A stretch of DNA of 64,000 nt from UBA4744 sp963718995 (GTDB lineage: Bacteria > Actinomycetota > Acidimicrobiia > Spongiisociales > UBA4744): contig CAVRAP010000006.1 in the NCBI GenBank assembly GCA_963718995.1, forward strand, positions 12,617 through 76,616. Direction: 5' to 3'. The translations under genes and the position numbers were made by a program. This document shows, piece by piece, positions 8,306 to 16,969 of the stretch. A model generated the notes under the pieces. The model was not told the DNA's origin, ran no database searches, and worked only from the letters and a program-made list of their open reading frames with translations. Each line of letters begins with the position of its first letter. Position 1 is the stretch's first letter.

Positions 8306-9094
8306 TCACCTTTTCCTCGCCACCCACACGGACCAGGTCAGGTGCCGGCGGTCCCGCTCGAAATCCTCCATCCACGAGGCTGCCAGGTGCCGGTAGTCGG
8401 CGTCAGGGTGCTCGCGCGCGTACGCATCTGCTGAGGCTACGACCGTTCGGTGATAGCCCTCCCAGGCCTCGTCGGGAGCGACCACCTCGGTGATCACTTC
8501 CAGATCGAGCCGGGTCAGGATCGCGTTCTGTTCCCCCCTGGTCAGCGTTGCCGCTTCGGGGGCGCCGGCCTCCTGGAGGCCCGGGCGAGCGGCTGCGGTG
8601 CGAAGCCGCAAGTCTCCGATGGCTAGCCGTCCACCCGGCCGAAGGCGAGCCGCCAGTGCCCGGGTGGTCCCGGCAAAGCCGTGCCAGATCCACGAGCCGC
8701 CCAGGCAGGTGGCTATGTCCCAACGTGGTTGGCGCGGGACCGATCGGCCGTCGCCCAGCCACCACTCCAGGGTTCCCGCCGGTTCGGCATTCAAGGCTCT
8801 TTCCCTGGCTCGTAGGAGGACCCAGGGCGAGAGGTCGACGCCTACGCCGGAGACCGGAGTCCGGCGAGCCATGTCGAGCAGGAGGTCGCCATGACCGCAG
8901 GCGATATCGACCGCATGCGAGCGATCTGTCGGGCCGAGGCCGTCGAGAACCGCCGACAATTCCGTGCGCCGCATCGGATTGCAGATCTCGTGAAGATGGT
9001 GGAGCGCCTCAAACGGATAGAAACGTTCCCAGGCCCCCTCCACATCGGTAGCGGGGAGCACGAGAATGTCCGATGGCAGGGGAGGGTGGTCCAT
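8306..9094 (-). CDS. SAM-dependent class I methyltransferase
   Basis: A 262-residue Rossmann-fold methyltransferase. Motif I is VDIACGHGDLLLDMA, followed by the acidic residue of motif II in VGVDLSPW and a motif-IV-like segment WDIATCLGGSW; LRPGGRLAIGDL matches the post-IV strand. The substrate cannot be told from sequence. An N-terminal FYPFEALHHLHEICNPM segment precedes the catalytic core. It stands alone between the iron permease and the MMPL exporter, with a heptamer repeat island directly upstream of its start. Confidence 0.82.
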   Translation of the reverse strand: MDHPPLPSDILVLPATDVEGAWERFYPFEALHHLHEICNPMRRTELSAVLDGLGPTDRSHAVDIACGHGDLLLDMARRTPVSGVGVDLSPWVLLRARERALNAEPAGTLEWWLGDGRSVPRQPRWDIATCLGGSWIWHGFAGTTRALAARLRPGGRLAIGDLRLRTAAARPGLQEAGAPEAATLTRGEQNAILTRLDLEVITEVVAPDEAWEGYHRTVVASADAYAREHPDADYRHLAASWMEDFERDRRHLTWSVWVARKR

Positions 9095-9117
9095 GGGTCC
9101 AGGGTAGAGGTGACCGG

Positions 9118-9301
9118 TTTCCAGTTTCCAGTTTCCAGTTCGTCCAGTAACCAGTTTCCAGTTATCAGTTATCAGTTATCGGGTATCGGTATCAGAGAGT
9201 GGTATGCCGTTCGCTGGCTACTGGCTACTGGCTACCGGCTACTGGCTACTGGCTACTGGCTGACTGGCTGCTGGCTGCTGGCTACTGGCTACTGGCTACT
9301 G
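9118..9301. repeat. Heptamer repeat island 1 (inverted arrangement)
   Basis: A run of CAGTTTC, CAGTAAC and CAGTTAT heptamers is followed, after about 40 bases, by a long run of the complementary-sense heptamer CTGGCTA with a few variants. The two halves could pair as a long imperfect hairpin. The right end reaches the stop codon of the MMPL gene. Confidence 0.9.
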
Positions 9302-11839
9302 TCCGCTTCCGACCAGCTCCCGCTCGACGGGAGCTTCGCCCCGGTTTCGATGCCAGCGGTCCCACAGGATCAACATGCTCGGGAGAACGCCGACCGAGGC
9401 AACCAGTGAGAACCCGATCGCCATGGCGGTCACCGCCCCGAACTGCTGAAAGGGGATCAGGCTCGAAGTCATCAGAACGCCGAACCCGGCCAGAGTGGTG
9501 AAAGCCGAGCCGGCCAGGGCTCCGCCCGTATGGCCCGTGGTTGAGCGCATCGCTGCTTCAGGATCGTCGAACCGTTGCCGGTCTTCCAGATACCGGTGAG
9601 TCACGTGGATTGAGTAGGGGACGCCGATGCCGATAGCGAGGGCGGCGGTCATGGCGGTGACCGGCCCGAAGGGTATGTCCAGGACCGCCATCATCCCGTA
9701 GGTCCAGAGGACGACCATGACCACCGGGAGGATCGTGATGATGCCCAGGAACGGTCGGCGCGATTCGTACCAGAACGTTGCAACGAGCAACAGCATCGCA
9801 GCCGACAGGGTGATGATCAGCGATAGGTTCTGCGAGTCTTGCAGCGCTCCGACCACCGAGGCAGTCATGATGTTGACGTTGGTGGCGGTGGCGGTGACCT
9901 CGGGGAGCGCGGTTACGGGCGCGAAGTCGGCCGCCAGGTCGTCGGCCAGCTGCGCAGCGAATTCCTCTCCGGCCTGCGTCGAGACCTCGACCCTGGCGTA
10001 GCGGAGCAAACCCGCATCGTCGGCCGCCAGGACTGTCGGCATGATCGTTGGAGCCGCTTGCAGGGCGGACCGGTAGATGGCTTCTACATTGGCGTCGTCG
10101 CTCATCGTCAAATCGGAGGTCATGCCCAACGTCCGGGCACGTTCGGCGAACTCGGGGTCGGCAGGCTGACCGCTCGCGTCGGGTCTGACCAGAGAAGCAA
10201 TGACAGAGATGGGACTCTGCGCGGCGGCGTAGCCGTCGAGCGTTACGACGTGGTCGGTGCCTGCCAGGTTGGCGATGGCCGCCAGCAGGGCATTGTGGGA
10301 CCGGGGTGTTGCCAGGTCGCCCTCGATGAGTATGTCGACGGTTTCGCCGAACCCACCACTGAATTCTTCCGCCAGAGTCTCGTACGACGTGCGGAGCGGG
10401 TCTTCGGCCGGCACGAAGTCGGTCGAACTGAATTCGGTGGTGAGTCGTGACATGCCGAAAGCACCGAGGCCGGTGAGGGCCAGCGCCAGTACCAGGGTGG
10501 GTATGGCCAGGTGCTCGGCAACGAGGGCCGTCTTGCTCATGACCTTCGGCATCAATCGTTGCTCGGGACGCTCGAACTCGCGGCGCGGCAGGGAATCCGC
10601 CCGTTCGGCACGTTGATCGAGCAGGACCCGGACGGCGGGGAGGAAGGTCAGGGTGATCAGGAAGGCCCCGACGATTCCAATCGCAGCCACGATGCCAAAG
10701 TCCCGGAGCGGCGGGATGGGATTGGCGACGTTGGTGAGGAAGCCGACCGCTGTGGTGGCGGTAGCCAGGATCAGGGCGATCCCAACGGTCGTAGTCGCCC
10801 GCTCGGCCCCGGCCTTGACCTCCCGGCCCGCTCCCAGTTCCTCCCGGTAACGGGCCGTCACGTGGATGGCGAAGTCAACTCCCAATCCGACCAGGAGCAC
10901 GGGTAACACCTGGAGCAGCGGACTGAAGTCCCCGATCACGTGCAGGTACTTGGGGCCGAGCAGCACTCCGATACCAATGACCCAGACAATCGACATGCCG
11001 ATGGCTGCCAGGGTGAGACCCAGGTCTGCGAACGTCCGGCGGACGGCTGCAGCACCGTTGCGTCTTTCCTTCGGCCGGATCCAATACACCGTGGCGAGGA
11101 TGGCGGCGATGGTGGCTCCGGCGATGAGAAAAAGCCGGATGAGTTCATCGGAGAGCGGATCGACGGTGAGCAGCAGCTCGGCGCTGAACGCGGTAGCCGT
11201 GGTTGACCCCACGCCCGCGCCCGACACAACGCCGGTGATTGCGGTCTGCAGCGTCTGGAGCGCACTGAGGTCCAATCCGGAGGTGTCGAGGAACACGACC
11301 ATCAGTCCGGTCCCCGACGTGACCGCCGCCAGGTCCGTACTGGTTGAGGAGAGGAGGCCCTCGAAGAGCTGCCGCTGTTCCCGGGGTACCCGGGCAAGCG
11401 AACCGGTGAAGGCGGCCTTCACGGCCTGGTCGTCGAGTGCGGAAATCGGATAGGCCATCGCCTGGACTGCCTGCAGGGTCGGTGTTAGGTAGCCGACGAC
11501 GGGACCGTCCGGGCGGTCACTGAGTGCCACGGCGGGTTCCAGCCCGCGAATGGCCTGTTCGACGGCCAGCACCGTTTGCAGGCCTTCCGCCGTAATGACA
11601 TCTCCTCCCGCTGACTCGATGAGGACCTGGACGGTGTTTTCGGAGCTTCCGAACCGCTCGTCGATGGTGGTGAGGGCGCGCAGCTCGGCGTTGTCGGGGA
11701 CGAAGACCTCGATGCCGCTGGTCTGGACGAGTTGGGGGGCGAAGGCCCCGAATAGAGCGGTCAGCGTCAGGATGACGATGATGACGGCGACGGGTGCTTT
11801 CCGTACGATGGCAGCCAGGAACATGACGAGGGTCTTCAC
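9296..11839 (-). CDS. MMPL/RND-superfamily membrane exporter
   Basis: An 847-residue protein with the two-fold RND-like topology: one N-terminal helix, a large extracytoplasmic domain, five clustered helices, then the same again. The second halves include VLLVGLGVDFAIHVTARYRE and ALAIGIGVPYSIHVTHRYLED, which match the conserved helix-4 segment of MMPL/HAE3-type transporters. Members export lipids or hydrophobic compounds using the proton gradient. It is transcribed divergently from a TetR gene only 60 bases away, a typical regulator/exporter pair. The TAG stop lies inside the neighbouring heptamer repeat island, so the repeat may have trimmed or replaced the original C-terminus. Confidence 0.88.
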   Translation of the reverse strand: MKTLVMFLAAIVRKAPVAVIIVILTLTALFGAFAPQLVQTSGIEVFVPDNAELRALTTIDERFGSSENTVQVLIESAGGDVITAEGLQTVLAVEQAIRGLEPAVALSDRPDGPVVGYLTPTLQAVQAMAYPISALDDQAVKAAFTGSLARVPREQRQLFEGLLSSTSTDLAAVTSGTGLMVVFLDTSGLDLSALQTLQTAITGVVSGAGVGSTTATAFSAELLLTVDPLSDELIRLFLIAGATIAAILATVYWIRPKERRNGAAAVRRTFADLGLTLAAIGMSIVWVIGIGVLLGPKYLHVIGDFSPLLQVLPVLLVGLGVDFAIHVTARYREELGAGREVKAGAERATTTVGIALILATATTAVGFLTNVANPIPPLRDFGIVAAIGIVGAFLITLTFLPAVRVLLDQRAERADSLPRREFERPEQRLMPKVMSKTALVAEHLAIPTLVLALALTGLGAFGMSRLTTEFSSTDFVPAEDPLRTSYETLAEEFSGGFGETVDILIEGDLATPRSHNALLAAIANLAGTDHVVTLDGYAAAQSPISVIASLVRPDASGQPADPEFAERARTLGMTSDLTMSDDANVEAIYRSALQAAPTIMPTVLAADDAGLLRYARVEVSTQAGEEFAAQLADDLAADFAPVTALPEVTATATNVNIMTASVVGALQDSQNLSLIITLSAAMLLLVATFWYESRRPFLGIITILPVVMVVLWTYGMMAVLDIPFGPVTAMTAALAIGIGVPYSIHVTHRYLEDRQRFDDPEAAMRSTTGHTGGALAGSAFTTLAGFGVLMTSSLIPFQQFGAVTAMAIGFSLVASVGVLPSMLILWDRWHRNRGEAPVERELVGSGQ

Positions 11840-11851
11840 GGGATAGTCTCC

Positions 11852-11881
11852 TTGGGAACCTTTAGCAACAAATGATACACT
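11852..11881 (+). promoter_or_regulatory. Candidate tetR promoter in divergent region
   Basis: TTGGGA and TACACT with an 18-base spacer end 19 bases before the tetR ATG, inside the 60-base gap to the MMPL gene. A small TACA/TGTA dyad overlaps it and could be an operator, but that is weak. Confidence 0.35.
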
Positions 11882-11899
11882 TCATGTAAAGATCGTAAC

Positions 11900-12485
11900 A
11901 TGGCTGAAAACACCAACACAACTCGCGAACGGATCCTGGAGGCCGCTCTCGAGCTGTTCATCCGCCAGGGGATCCGCAAGACGTCGATCGACGATGTTGC
12001 CGATCGGGCGGGCGTAACGAGGGTCACGGTGTACCGGCACTTCTCGGATCGGCAACAGTTGATTGGAGAGTCGTTCCGTCTGGTCAACGCAACGTTCGAC
12101 CGGATCCGGGCGGCTCTCGAAGACGAACCGGACCTCGACGGCTACCTGAACCGAATGGCGACCGAGCTGACTTCGGTACCGCTCGGAATCATGTCGGGCT
12201 TGGCTGAACTGGAAACGCTGCATCCGGACATCCACGCCGACCTGCGCAAAGGCAGACGCAAGCTTCTCCGTGCGATCTTTGACCAGCTCTACGCCCGGGC
12301 GCAAGAACGAGGGCAGACTGCGATCTGGTCTCGACAAAGACGTGGTTGAAGCCTTGTTCTGGGAGGTCGTGATGACCCTCCCGGAGAGCTCGGTGCTTTC
12401 GTCGCGCGGGCTGACGCCTGCCGAGATATACGCAACGCTCAGCGGCTTGCTACTGCACGGTCTCCTGAAAGAGTCGGACCGCTAG
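11900..12485 (+). CDS. TetR-family regulator, one frameshift
   Basis: The N-terminal 50 residues form a textbook TetR helix-turn-helix: ERILEAALELFIRQGIRKTS then IDDVADRAGVTRVTVYRHFSD. The ligand-binding half continues to 12485 only if the frame is shifted at 12312-12314, where GGG for GG breaks an otherwise continuous protein (…QERG | RLRSGLDKDVVEALFWEV…), giving about 194 residues. I read it as an intact gene with a base-call error. It probably represses the divergent MMPL exporter. Its TAG stop shares a CTAG palindrome with the stop of the convergent downstream gene. Confidence 0.85.
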
Positions 12486-13216
12486 CGGGCGGTCCCTCGC
12501 ATCGAACCGGTCAGAAGTGACCCGTTGAGATCGTAGAGGACGCACGTGATGGCGTGATCCCCCTCGCCCCAGCCTTCCTCACTTGGATAGAAGTAGCCAA
12601 AATCGAGGACGGAGTCCTCATAGGCAATCGAAACGAAAGTGTCGAAGGCAGTGAGACAGAACTGATCGGCGAAATCCCAGATGGCTGTTTCCCCCGGAAA
12701 TGACTCGGAGGTCGTGTAGTTGGTCGTCACGTAGACCTCGTTTTCGTGCGGCTCGTTGCAGGGGATCGCGTCGACGTCCTTGATTTCGACGGCATCCTCA
12801 GATCCGGACGGCATGTCAAAACAATCGCCGGCCCGCAGCTCGGTAACTTCGAGATCCCCGGCTTCCACAATGACGCCGGAGTCGGTCCGGTCGGCGCCGT
12901 TGAGGGCTCCATCGATCAAGCCCCACGCAGTGGGGGCGAGGACGAGCAGCAGGAAGCCACCCCGCAGGACGTTCTTGAGGGGAAAGCCGCGCCCGGGGGG
13001 TGCGGTGACGGGTGGAGGTGGTATCTCCTGAGCGGCCACATAGGTTTCGGCATCCTGGCCTTCGAGGGTGTACGGGTCGGCCTCCCGGTCGAACTCGATG
13101 CCGGGCGGTGGCGGGGGGAGGTCCCTTCGCTGACCGAGCAGCGGGCCCCGGCAGGTCGGGCAATACGCGGGCGATGCGTCACCGACGTCGGCGCTGCAAT
13201 GCGGGCACGGTTTCAT
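12482..13216 (-). CDS. Zinc-ribbon, single-span protein with septum-formation-type domain
   Basis: A 244-residue protein. The N-terminus is a zinc ribbon (CPHCSADVG … YCPTCRGP), followed by a Pro-rich stretch, one membrane helix (about residues 88-105, VLRGGFLLLVLAPTAWG) and an external domain. The external part has AGDCFD, IPCNEPHENEVY and a later QFCLTAFDTF, the cysteine layout of the actinobacterial Septum_form domain family. The family name reflects a link to cell division in some members; function here is unproven. It converges on and overlaps tetR by 4 bases. Confidence 0.7.
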   Translation of the reverse strand: MKPCPHCSADVGDASPAYCPTCRGPLLGQRRDLPPPPPGIEFDREADPYTLEGQDAETYVAAQEIPPPPVTAPPGRGFPLKNVLRGGFLLLVLAPTAWGLIDGALNGADRTDSGVIVEAGDLEVTELRAGDCFDMPSGSEDAVEIKDVDAIPCNEPHENEVYVTTNYTTSESFPGETAIWDFADQFCLTAFDTFVSIAYEDSVLDFGYFYPSEEGWGEGDHAITCVLYDLNGSLLTGSMRGTAR

Positions 13217-13275
13217 GGGAGCTCCCGGAACGATTCCTTCAGTTTTCGGCGAGTCGCGCTGAGTACTTGAGCGGG

Positions 13276-14376
13276 TCAGGTACCGGCAACGAGAAGCGGA
13301 ACCTGAAGCTCCTCCTTTGCCAGCCCGCCGTGATAGCCGGTCAGCCGCTTGTCCATGAAGCGGGGGATCAACAGGCGGCCCGGATCGGCAAGCAGGACCT
13401 TGTCCGGCAGTCGTCCGGCCAGGTCCGGATGGTCCCGGCCGGGCCCCAACCAGGTCCGGTACTCCGATGTCTCAACGACCCGGCATGGCAGGCCGACGAG
13501 CGCCTTCGAGAGCTCGGCGTCGAACCGGCGCACCAGCACCGCTCGGGGGTCGCCGTAGAATTCTGGTCCCATCCGGTGCGGGATGAACGCCTTGTCGCCT
13601 TCGGCGTAGTCGATGTGCCCGTGATCGGCAGTTCCCACCATCACCGCGTGAGCCGGGAGGGCCGAGGCAATGCGGTCCCAGACGGCGGCCGCCGTCGAGA
13701 TGGCTGCGGCGTACTCATCAGAGCCCTGGCCACCCACGTGGGCGGCCACGTCAACATTCGGGAAGTACGTGAAGATGAACCGGCCGGGCACCGCAGCCAG
13801 CTGGGCGGTGGCGTCGATGATCTCGTTGATGGTCCACACGGCTTCATTGCGACATCCTCGATAGAGAACCCGGCTGAGCGGACTGTCCTGAAAGTTGCCG
13901 GGCTGCACGGTGATCGGCTCAATGTCATGGGCTCGCAAGCGCTGCCACAGGTTGGGGGCCGGCAGGAAGGAATCGTGGTCGAGGCGTACGGCTTCCCCCC
14001 AGGGTGTCGTCCACTTCAAGGTGTTCACGACCTGACCGGCGGCGGGAACATACAGTTGGTGCCCGATCAGACCGTGGGTCCCGGGCGCCAGCCCGGTGGC
14101 GATGGTCGCCAGGTTGGCGCTGGTCGTGGTGGGAAAGACCGCGTCGAGAGCCGCGGTCCGGGCGTTGCGGAGGGAAGCCGCCCCGGGGTGCTGGAGCTGG
14201 GCATCGCCCAAGCCGTCGAAAAGGACGAGCACGTAGGTGGCGGCCTCCGGGATGTGCCCGGCGAGGTGAGCGTGCAGCCGCTCGGCCGGGGCAGATCCGG
14301 TCAGGCGATGTTCGAGCTCCGCCATCAGGTTGAGCAGGCTGCCGCCGGCGTAGTCGGGAATGGAGGGTTCAATCAC
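13276..14376 (-). CDS. Alkaline-phosphatase-superfamily phosphodiesterase/pyrophosphatase
   Basis: A 366-residue protein of the alkaline phosphatase/nucleotide pyrophosphatase fold. YVLVLFDGLGDAQL carries the first metal-binding Asp; the nucleophile region is VFPTTTSANLATIATG, where a Thr would be phosphorylated; YFPNVDVAAHVGG and GTADHGHIDY supply further Asp/His metal ligands; the last His is in TGYHGG. No signal peptide is obvious, suggesting a cytoplasmic hydrolase of phosphodiester or pyrophosphate bonds. The start is GTG at 14376, lying at the edge of a heptamer repeat island, so its ribosome-binding region is made of repeat sequence. A later ATG (Met-18) is the alternative. Confidence 0.82.
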   Translation of the reverse strand: MIEPSIPDYAGGSLLNLMAELEHRLTGSAPAERLHAHLAGHIPEAATYVLVLFDGLGDAQLQHPGAASLRNARTAALDAVFPTTTSANLATIATGLAPGTHGLIGHQLYVPAAGQVVNTLKWTTPWGEAVRLDHDSFLPAPNLWQRLRAHDIEPITVQPGNFQDSPLSRVLYRGCRNEAVWTINEIIDATAQLAAVPGRFIFTYFPNVDVAAHVGGQGSDEYAAAISTAAAVWDRIASALPAHAVMVGTADHGHIDYAEGDKAFIPHRMGPEFYGDPRAVLVRRFDAELSKALVGLPCRVVETSEYRTWLGPGRDHPDLAGRLPDKVLLADPGRLLIPRFMDKRLTGYHGGLAKEELQVPLLVAGT

Positions 14377-14484
14377 AGTTTCCAGTTTCCAGTTATCAGT
14401 TGTCAGTTATCAGTCATCAGTCATCAGTCATGAGTCATGAGTTATCAGTTGCCAGTTGCCAGTTGCCAGTTGCCAGTTGCCAGT
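14376..14484. repeat. Heptamer repeat island 2
   Basis: About fifteen consecutive heptamers of the forms CAGTTTC, CAGTTAT, CAGTCAT, GAGTCAT and CAGTTGC, nearly all in one orientation, upstream of the phosphatase-fold gene. The first base coincides with its GTG start codon. Confidence 0.92.
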
Positions 14485-14569
14485 CAAGCACTCTCGCTAT
14501 GCGCGAGATGCCGAATGACGGCTGTCGACCGAACCGGGGATTCGCCTAAATGTGACCTTTTGGCCTAGC

Positions 14570-14598
14570 TTGACGGGCCTATGGGACCCGTGTGTAAC
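14570..14598 (+). promoter_or_regulatory. Candidate promoter of the haem-type lipoprotein gene
   Basis: TTGACG and TGTAAC with a 17-base spacer, about 50 bases upstream of the ATG. The -10 match is poor. Confidence 0.3.
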
Positions 14599-14647
14599 CA
14601 CCGGTCATCTATAGCGTTTCATCACATAAACCTTGAGGGAGGTTCCT

Positions 14648-15775
14648 ATGCGACACAAGCGTGTCGTTTTTTCTGTAATCACCGTCCTCGCCTTGTTGCT
14701 GACCGCCTGCGGCGGCGGCGAAGCGGAGACGACCACCACTGCAGCCCCTGCTGCTACTACCACCACGGAAGCGCCAACGACCACGGAAGCGCCTACCACC
14801 ACCGAAGCCCCGTTTGAGGCTCCGGACGGTGCGCTGGTTTCCTATCCGGCCGATGCGGCTCCTGCACTCGACGGCGTTGCCGACGATGCGGCATGGGCCG
14901 ATGCCCCCGAAGTCAACGTCAGTGTCTCCGGCGGGTCCAACAGCGGTGCGGCCGATGTGACGCTGAAGTCGGTGCATTCCGGCGACATGGTGTATTTCCT
15001 GGTCAGCTGGGATGACCCGACCGAGAGCTACCTGCGCTCCCCTTGGGAGAAGCTGGCCGACGGCACCTGGGCCCAGAAGTCGGACCCGGATGACAAGGGT
15101 GGCGACAACAACGTGTGGTACGAGGACAAGATGTCGATGATCTGGAATATCGGCAACACCATCCCCGACTTCGACACCGTTGGTTGTTTCACCGCTTGCC
15201 ATGCGGGTGAAGACTCCGACGCCAAGCCATACGGAAACAAGTACACCGACGAAGAAGGACAGCTGGGCGACATCTGGCACTGGAAGTCGGTTCGTAACCT
15301 GAACCAGGTTGACGACCAGTACCTGGACTCCACCCGCTATTCCGCCGACACGCCCGGCGCCGGACGCCACGGCGACCCCAGCGACGGTGGCGGTTATACC
15401 AACAACAAGACCGAGGACGGCTCGTTGCCTGCCTTCATGGCTCCCGACGGCGGGTCGAAGGACGGCGCTCCCGGCTACATCCTCGATTCCGAGAAGGTTG
15501 AGTTCGACGACTCGCTGTTCGCCGTTGGTGACCTGCTGCCCGGCATTTACAAGACCGAGTTCACCGGTGATCGTGGAGATCTCACGGCCGGATTCGCCTA
15601 CGCCGGCGGTACCTGGACTGTGGAAATCGGTCGCAAGCTTGTGACCGGATCTGAGTTTGACGTCCAGTTCGACGACATGGCCGGGCTCTACCACTTCGGG
15701 GTAGCCACGTTTGACAATGCCCAGGTGCGGCATTCGTTCCAGACGGGTGTCGTTCCGTTCGTGTTCAAGCCGTAA
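14648..15775 (+). CDS. Lipoprotein with ethylbenzene-dehydrogenase-type haem-binding domain
   Basis: A 375-residue exported lipoprotein: signal peptide with lipobox LLTAC, then a Thr/Ala/Pro-rich linker (TTTT, EAPTTTEAP repeats) to about residue 55. The remainder resembles the cytochrome c-552/DMSO-reductase-like haem-binding domain (EB_dh family): the opening PALDGVADDAAWADAPE, the strand VYFLVSWDDPTESY, and the C-terminal HFGVATFDNAQVRHSF. A cysteine pair CFTACH gives a CX3CH spacing instead of CX2CH, so covalent haem attachment is uncertain. The ATG at 14648 has GGGAGG five bases upstream; the in-frame TTG at 14633 is less likely. A strong terminator follows, so it is monocistronic. Confidence 0.78.
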   Translation: MRHKRVVFSVITVLALLLTACGGGEAETTTTAAPAATTTTEAPTTTEAPTTTEAPFEAPDGALVSYPADAAPALDGVADDAAWADAPEVNVSVSGGSNSGAADVTLKSVHSGDMVYFLVSWDDPTESYLRSPWEKLADGTWAQKSDPDDKGGDNNVWYEDKMSMIWNIGNTIPDFDTVGCFTACHAGEDSDAKPYGNKYTDEEGQLGDIWHWKSVRNLNQVDDQYLDSTRYSADTPGAGRHGDPSDGGGYTNNKTEDGSLPAFMAPDGGSKDGAPGYILDSEKVEFDDSLFAVGDLLPGIYKTEFTGDRGDLTAGFAYAGGTWTVEIGRKLVTGSEFDVQFDDMAGLYHFGVATFDNAQVRHSFQTGVVPFVFKP

Positions 15776-15789
15776 GCAACATCTAGCTC

Positions 15790-15824
15790 AAAGGGCCCGT
15801 GGCGGAAGCCGCGGGCCCTTTTTG
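15790..15824 (+). terminator. Rho-independent terminator
   Basis: GGGCCCG and CGGGCCC arms enclose a smaller paired loop and are followed directly by TTTTTG; it lies 15 bases after the lipoprotein stop. Confidence 0.88.
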
Positions 15825-15836
15825 TTTGGGTTGGAT

Positions 15837-15874
15837 CTCCCCCCTGCGACCGAAGCGAGTGGGTTGGGGGGAGT
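15837..15874. repeat. GC-rich palindromic element
   Basis: CTCCCCCC and GGGGGGAG arms flank a loop containing GCGACCGAAGCGAGTG. This is the reverse orientation of the elements near 43820 and 44211-44506. The rest of 15875-15962 is GC-rich and shows no gene. Confidence 0.75.
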
Positions 15875-15962
15875 ACCGCCGCAGGCGGGGAGGGGGGCCG
15901 GTTCTCACCAACTAGGCCTGATGCCGCCACGCAGCGGAGCGGAGAGGAGAGGGTGGAACTCT

Positions 15963-16826
15963 CTAGAGCTCTCGGTGCCACTCAGCAATGGCCCGGCCGA
16001 TCTCGTCGGGGGAATCTTCCTGAATGAAGTGGATTCCGGGGACGGTCGCCTCGGTCTGGTTCGGCCACGTGCGGCAGAACTCGCGCTGGGGGCCGATCAG
16101 AATCGAGCCGGGGTCGGCGTTGATAAACAACTTGGGCAGGTCGCTGGTTGCCAGCCATTGCGAGTAGCCGTCGACGATACGGTGCACGTCGGCCGGCGAG
16201 CCGTTGATGGGGATCTCCCGGGGCCAGGTGAGCATCGGGCGCCGGGCTTCGCCCGCCTCGAGATAGGGCTTGCGATATTCGGTCATCTCCGCCTCAGTCA
16301 GATCCCGCATGATGGATCCGGGTAGCACCCGCTCGATGAAGAGATTGCGGGCGAGGATCATCTCTTCACCCGCCTCGGACCGGAGCCCCGCGAAGAACTG
16401 GCGGGCCGAGGCTGGCCACTCTTCCCACGTCACCGGTCGGACGATGGCCTCCATGTAGGCGATCCCTTTCACAGAATCCCGGTGACGGTTGGCCCAATCG
16501 AAGCCGAGTCCCGACCCCCAGTCGTGGAGGACCAGGGTGACGTTCGCATCGACGCCGAGTACGTCGAGCAGAGTATCGAGGTAGGAACTGTGTTCCAGGA
16601 AGCGGTAGGTGCCTGCGCCGCTCGGGGTTTGCTTTTGCGAGTCGCCCATGCCGAGGAGATCCGGGGCGATGCAGCGGCCGTGCTCCTGGAGGTGGGGGAT
16701 CACGTTGCGCCACAGATACGAAGAGGTCGGATTGCCGTGCAGGAACACAATGGGGTCGCCCCGGCCCGTCTCGACATAGGCCATGGAGTGGCCGAGCACC
16801 TCGACCCGCTTCTTCTCGTATGCCAT
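15963..16826 (-). CDS. Haloalkane-dehalogenase-like alpha/beta hydrolase
   Basis: A 287-residue alpha/beta hydrolase whose motifs follow haloalkane dehalogenases of the DhaA/LinB type: HGNPTSSYLWRN (oxyanion/halide Asn), VLHDWGSGLGFDWA with the nucleophile Asp in the HDWG elbow, halide-site Trp in the same motif, and the catalytic His in GIHFIQEDSPDEIG. These enzymes hydrolyse carbon-halogen bonds to an alcohol; the true substrate is unknown. Length fits the family when started at MAYEKKRVEV (ATG at 16826); the in-frame 43-residue extension upstream lacks support. It is alone and faces away from the nuo operon. Confidence 0.87.
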   Translation of the reverse strand: MAYEKKRVEVLGHSMAYVETGRGDPIVFLHGNPTSSYLWRNVIPHLQEHGRCIAPDLLGMGDSQKQTPSGAGTYRFLEHSSYLDTLLDVLGVDANVTLVLHDWGSGLGFDWANRHRDSVKGIAYMEAIVRPVTWEEWPASARQFFAGLRSEAGEEMILARNLFIERVLPGSIMRDLTEAEMTEYRKPYLEAGEARRPMLTWPREIPINGSPADVHRIVDGYSQWLATSDLPKLFINADPGSILIGPQREFCRTWPNQTEATVPGIHFIQEDSPDEIGRAIAEWHREL

Positions 16827-16888
16827 CCCGCCTCCCCGATCGCTTTCCCCGAACGCTACCCCGCACTCCCGTGGAAAACGCAGGAACT

Positions 16889-16916
16889 TTGGGGCGCCAT
16901 CCGGACTTCCTATACT
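16889..16916 (+). promoter_or_regulatory. Candidate nuo operon promoter
   Basis: TTGGGG and a near-consensus TATACT with a 16-base spacer end 53 bases before the nuoA GTG. The same TTGGGG-16-TAatct layout occurs upstream of the tRNA-Tyr gene. Confidence 0.5.
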
Positions 16917-16969
16917 TCCGGCACTGCGGGGCGCAGGCGTCCCGGCTTCGAGCACGAGGGGTAGGTCGG

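Noticed and set aside
12270..12485. Independent 71-codon gene after tetR
   Set aside because: It is the C-terminal part of the TetR protein in a shifted frame; the two join cleanly at a GGG run.
9118..14484. CRISPR array suspected from regularly spaced short repeats
   Set aside because: The repeats are contiguous heptamers without unique spacers of 30-40 bases, and no cas gene is nearby.
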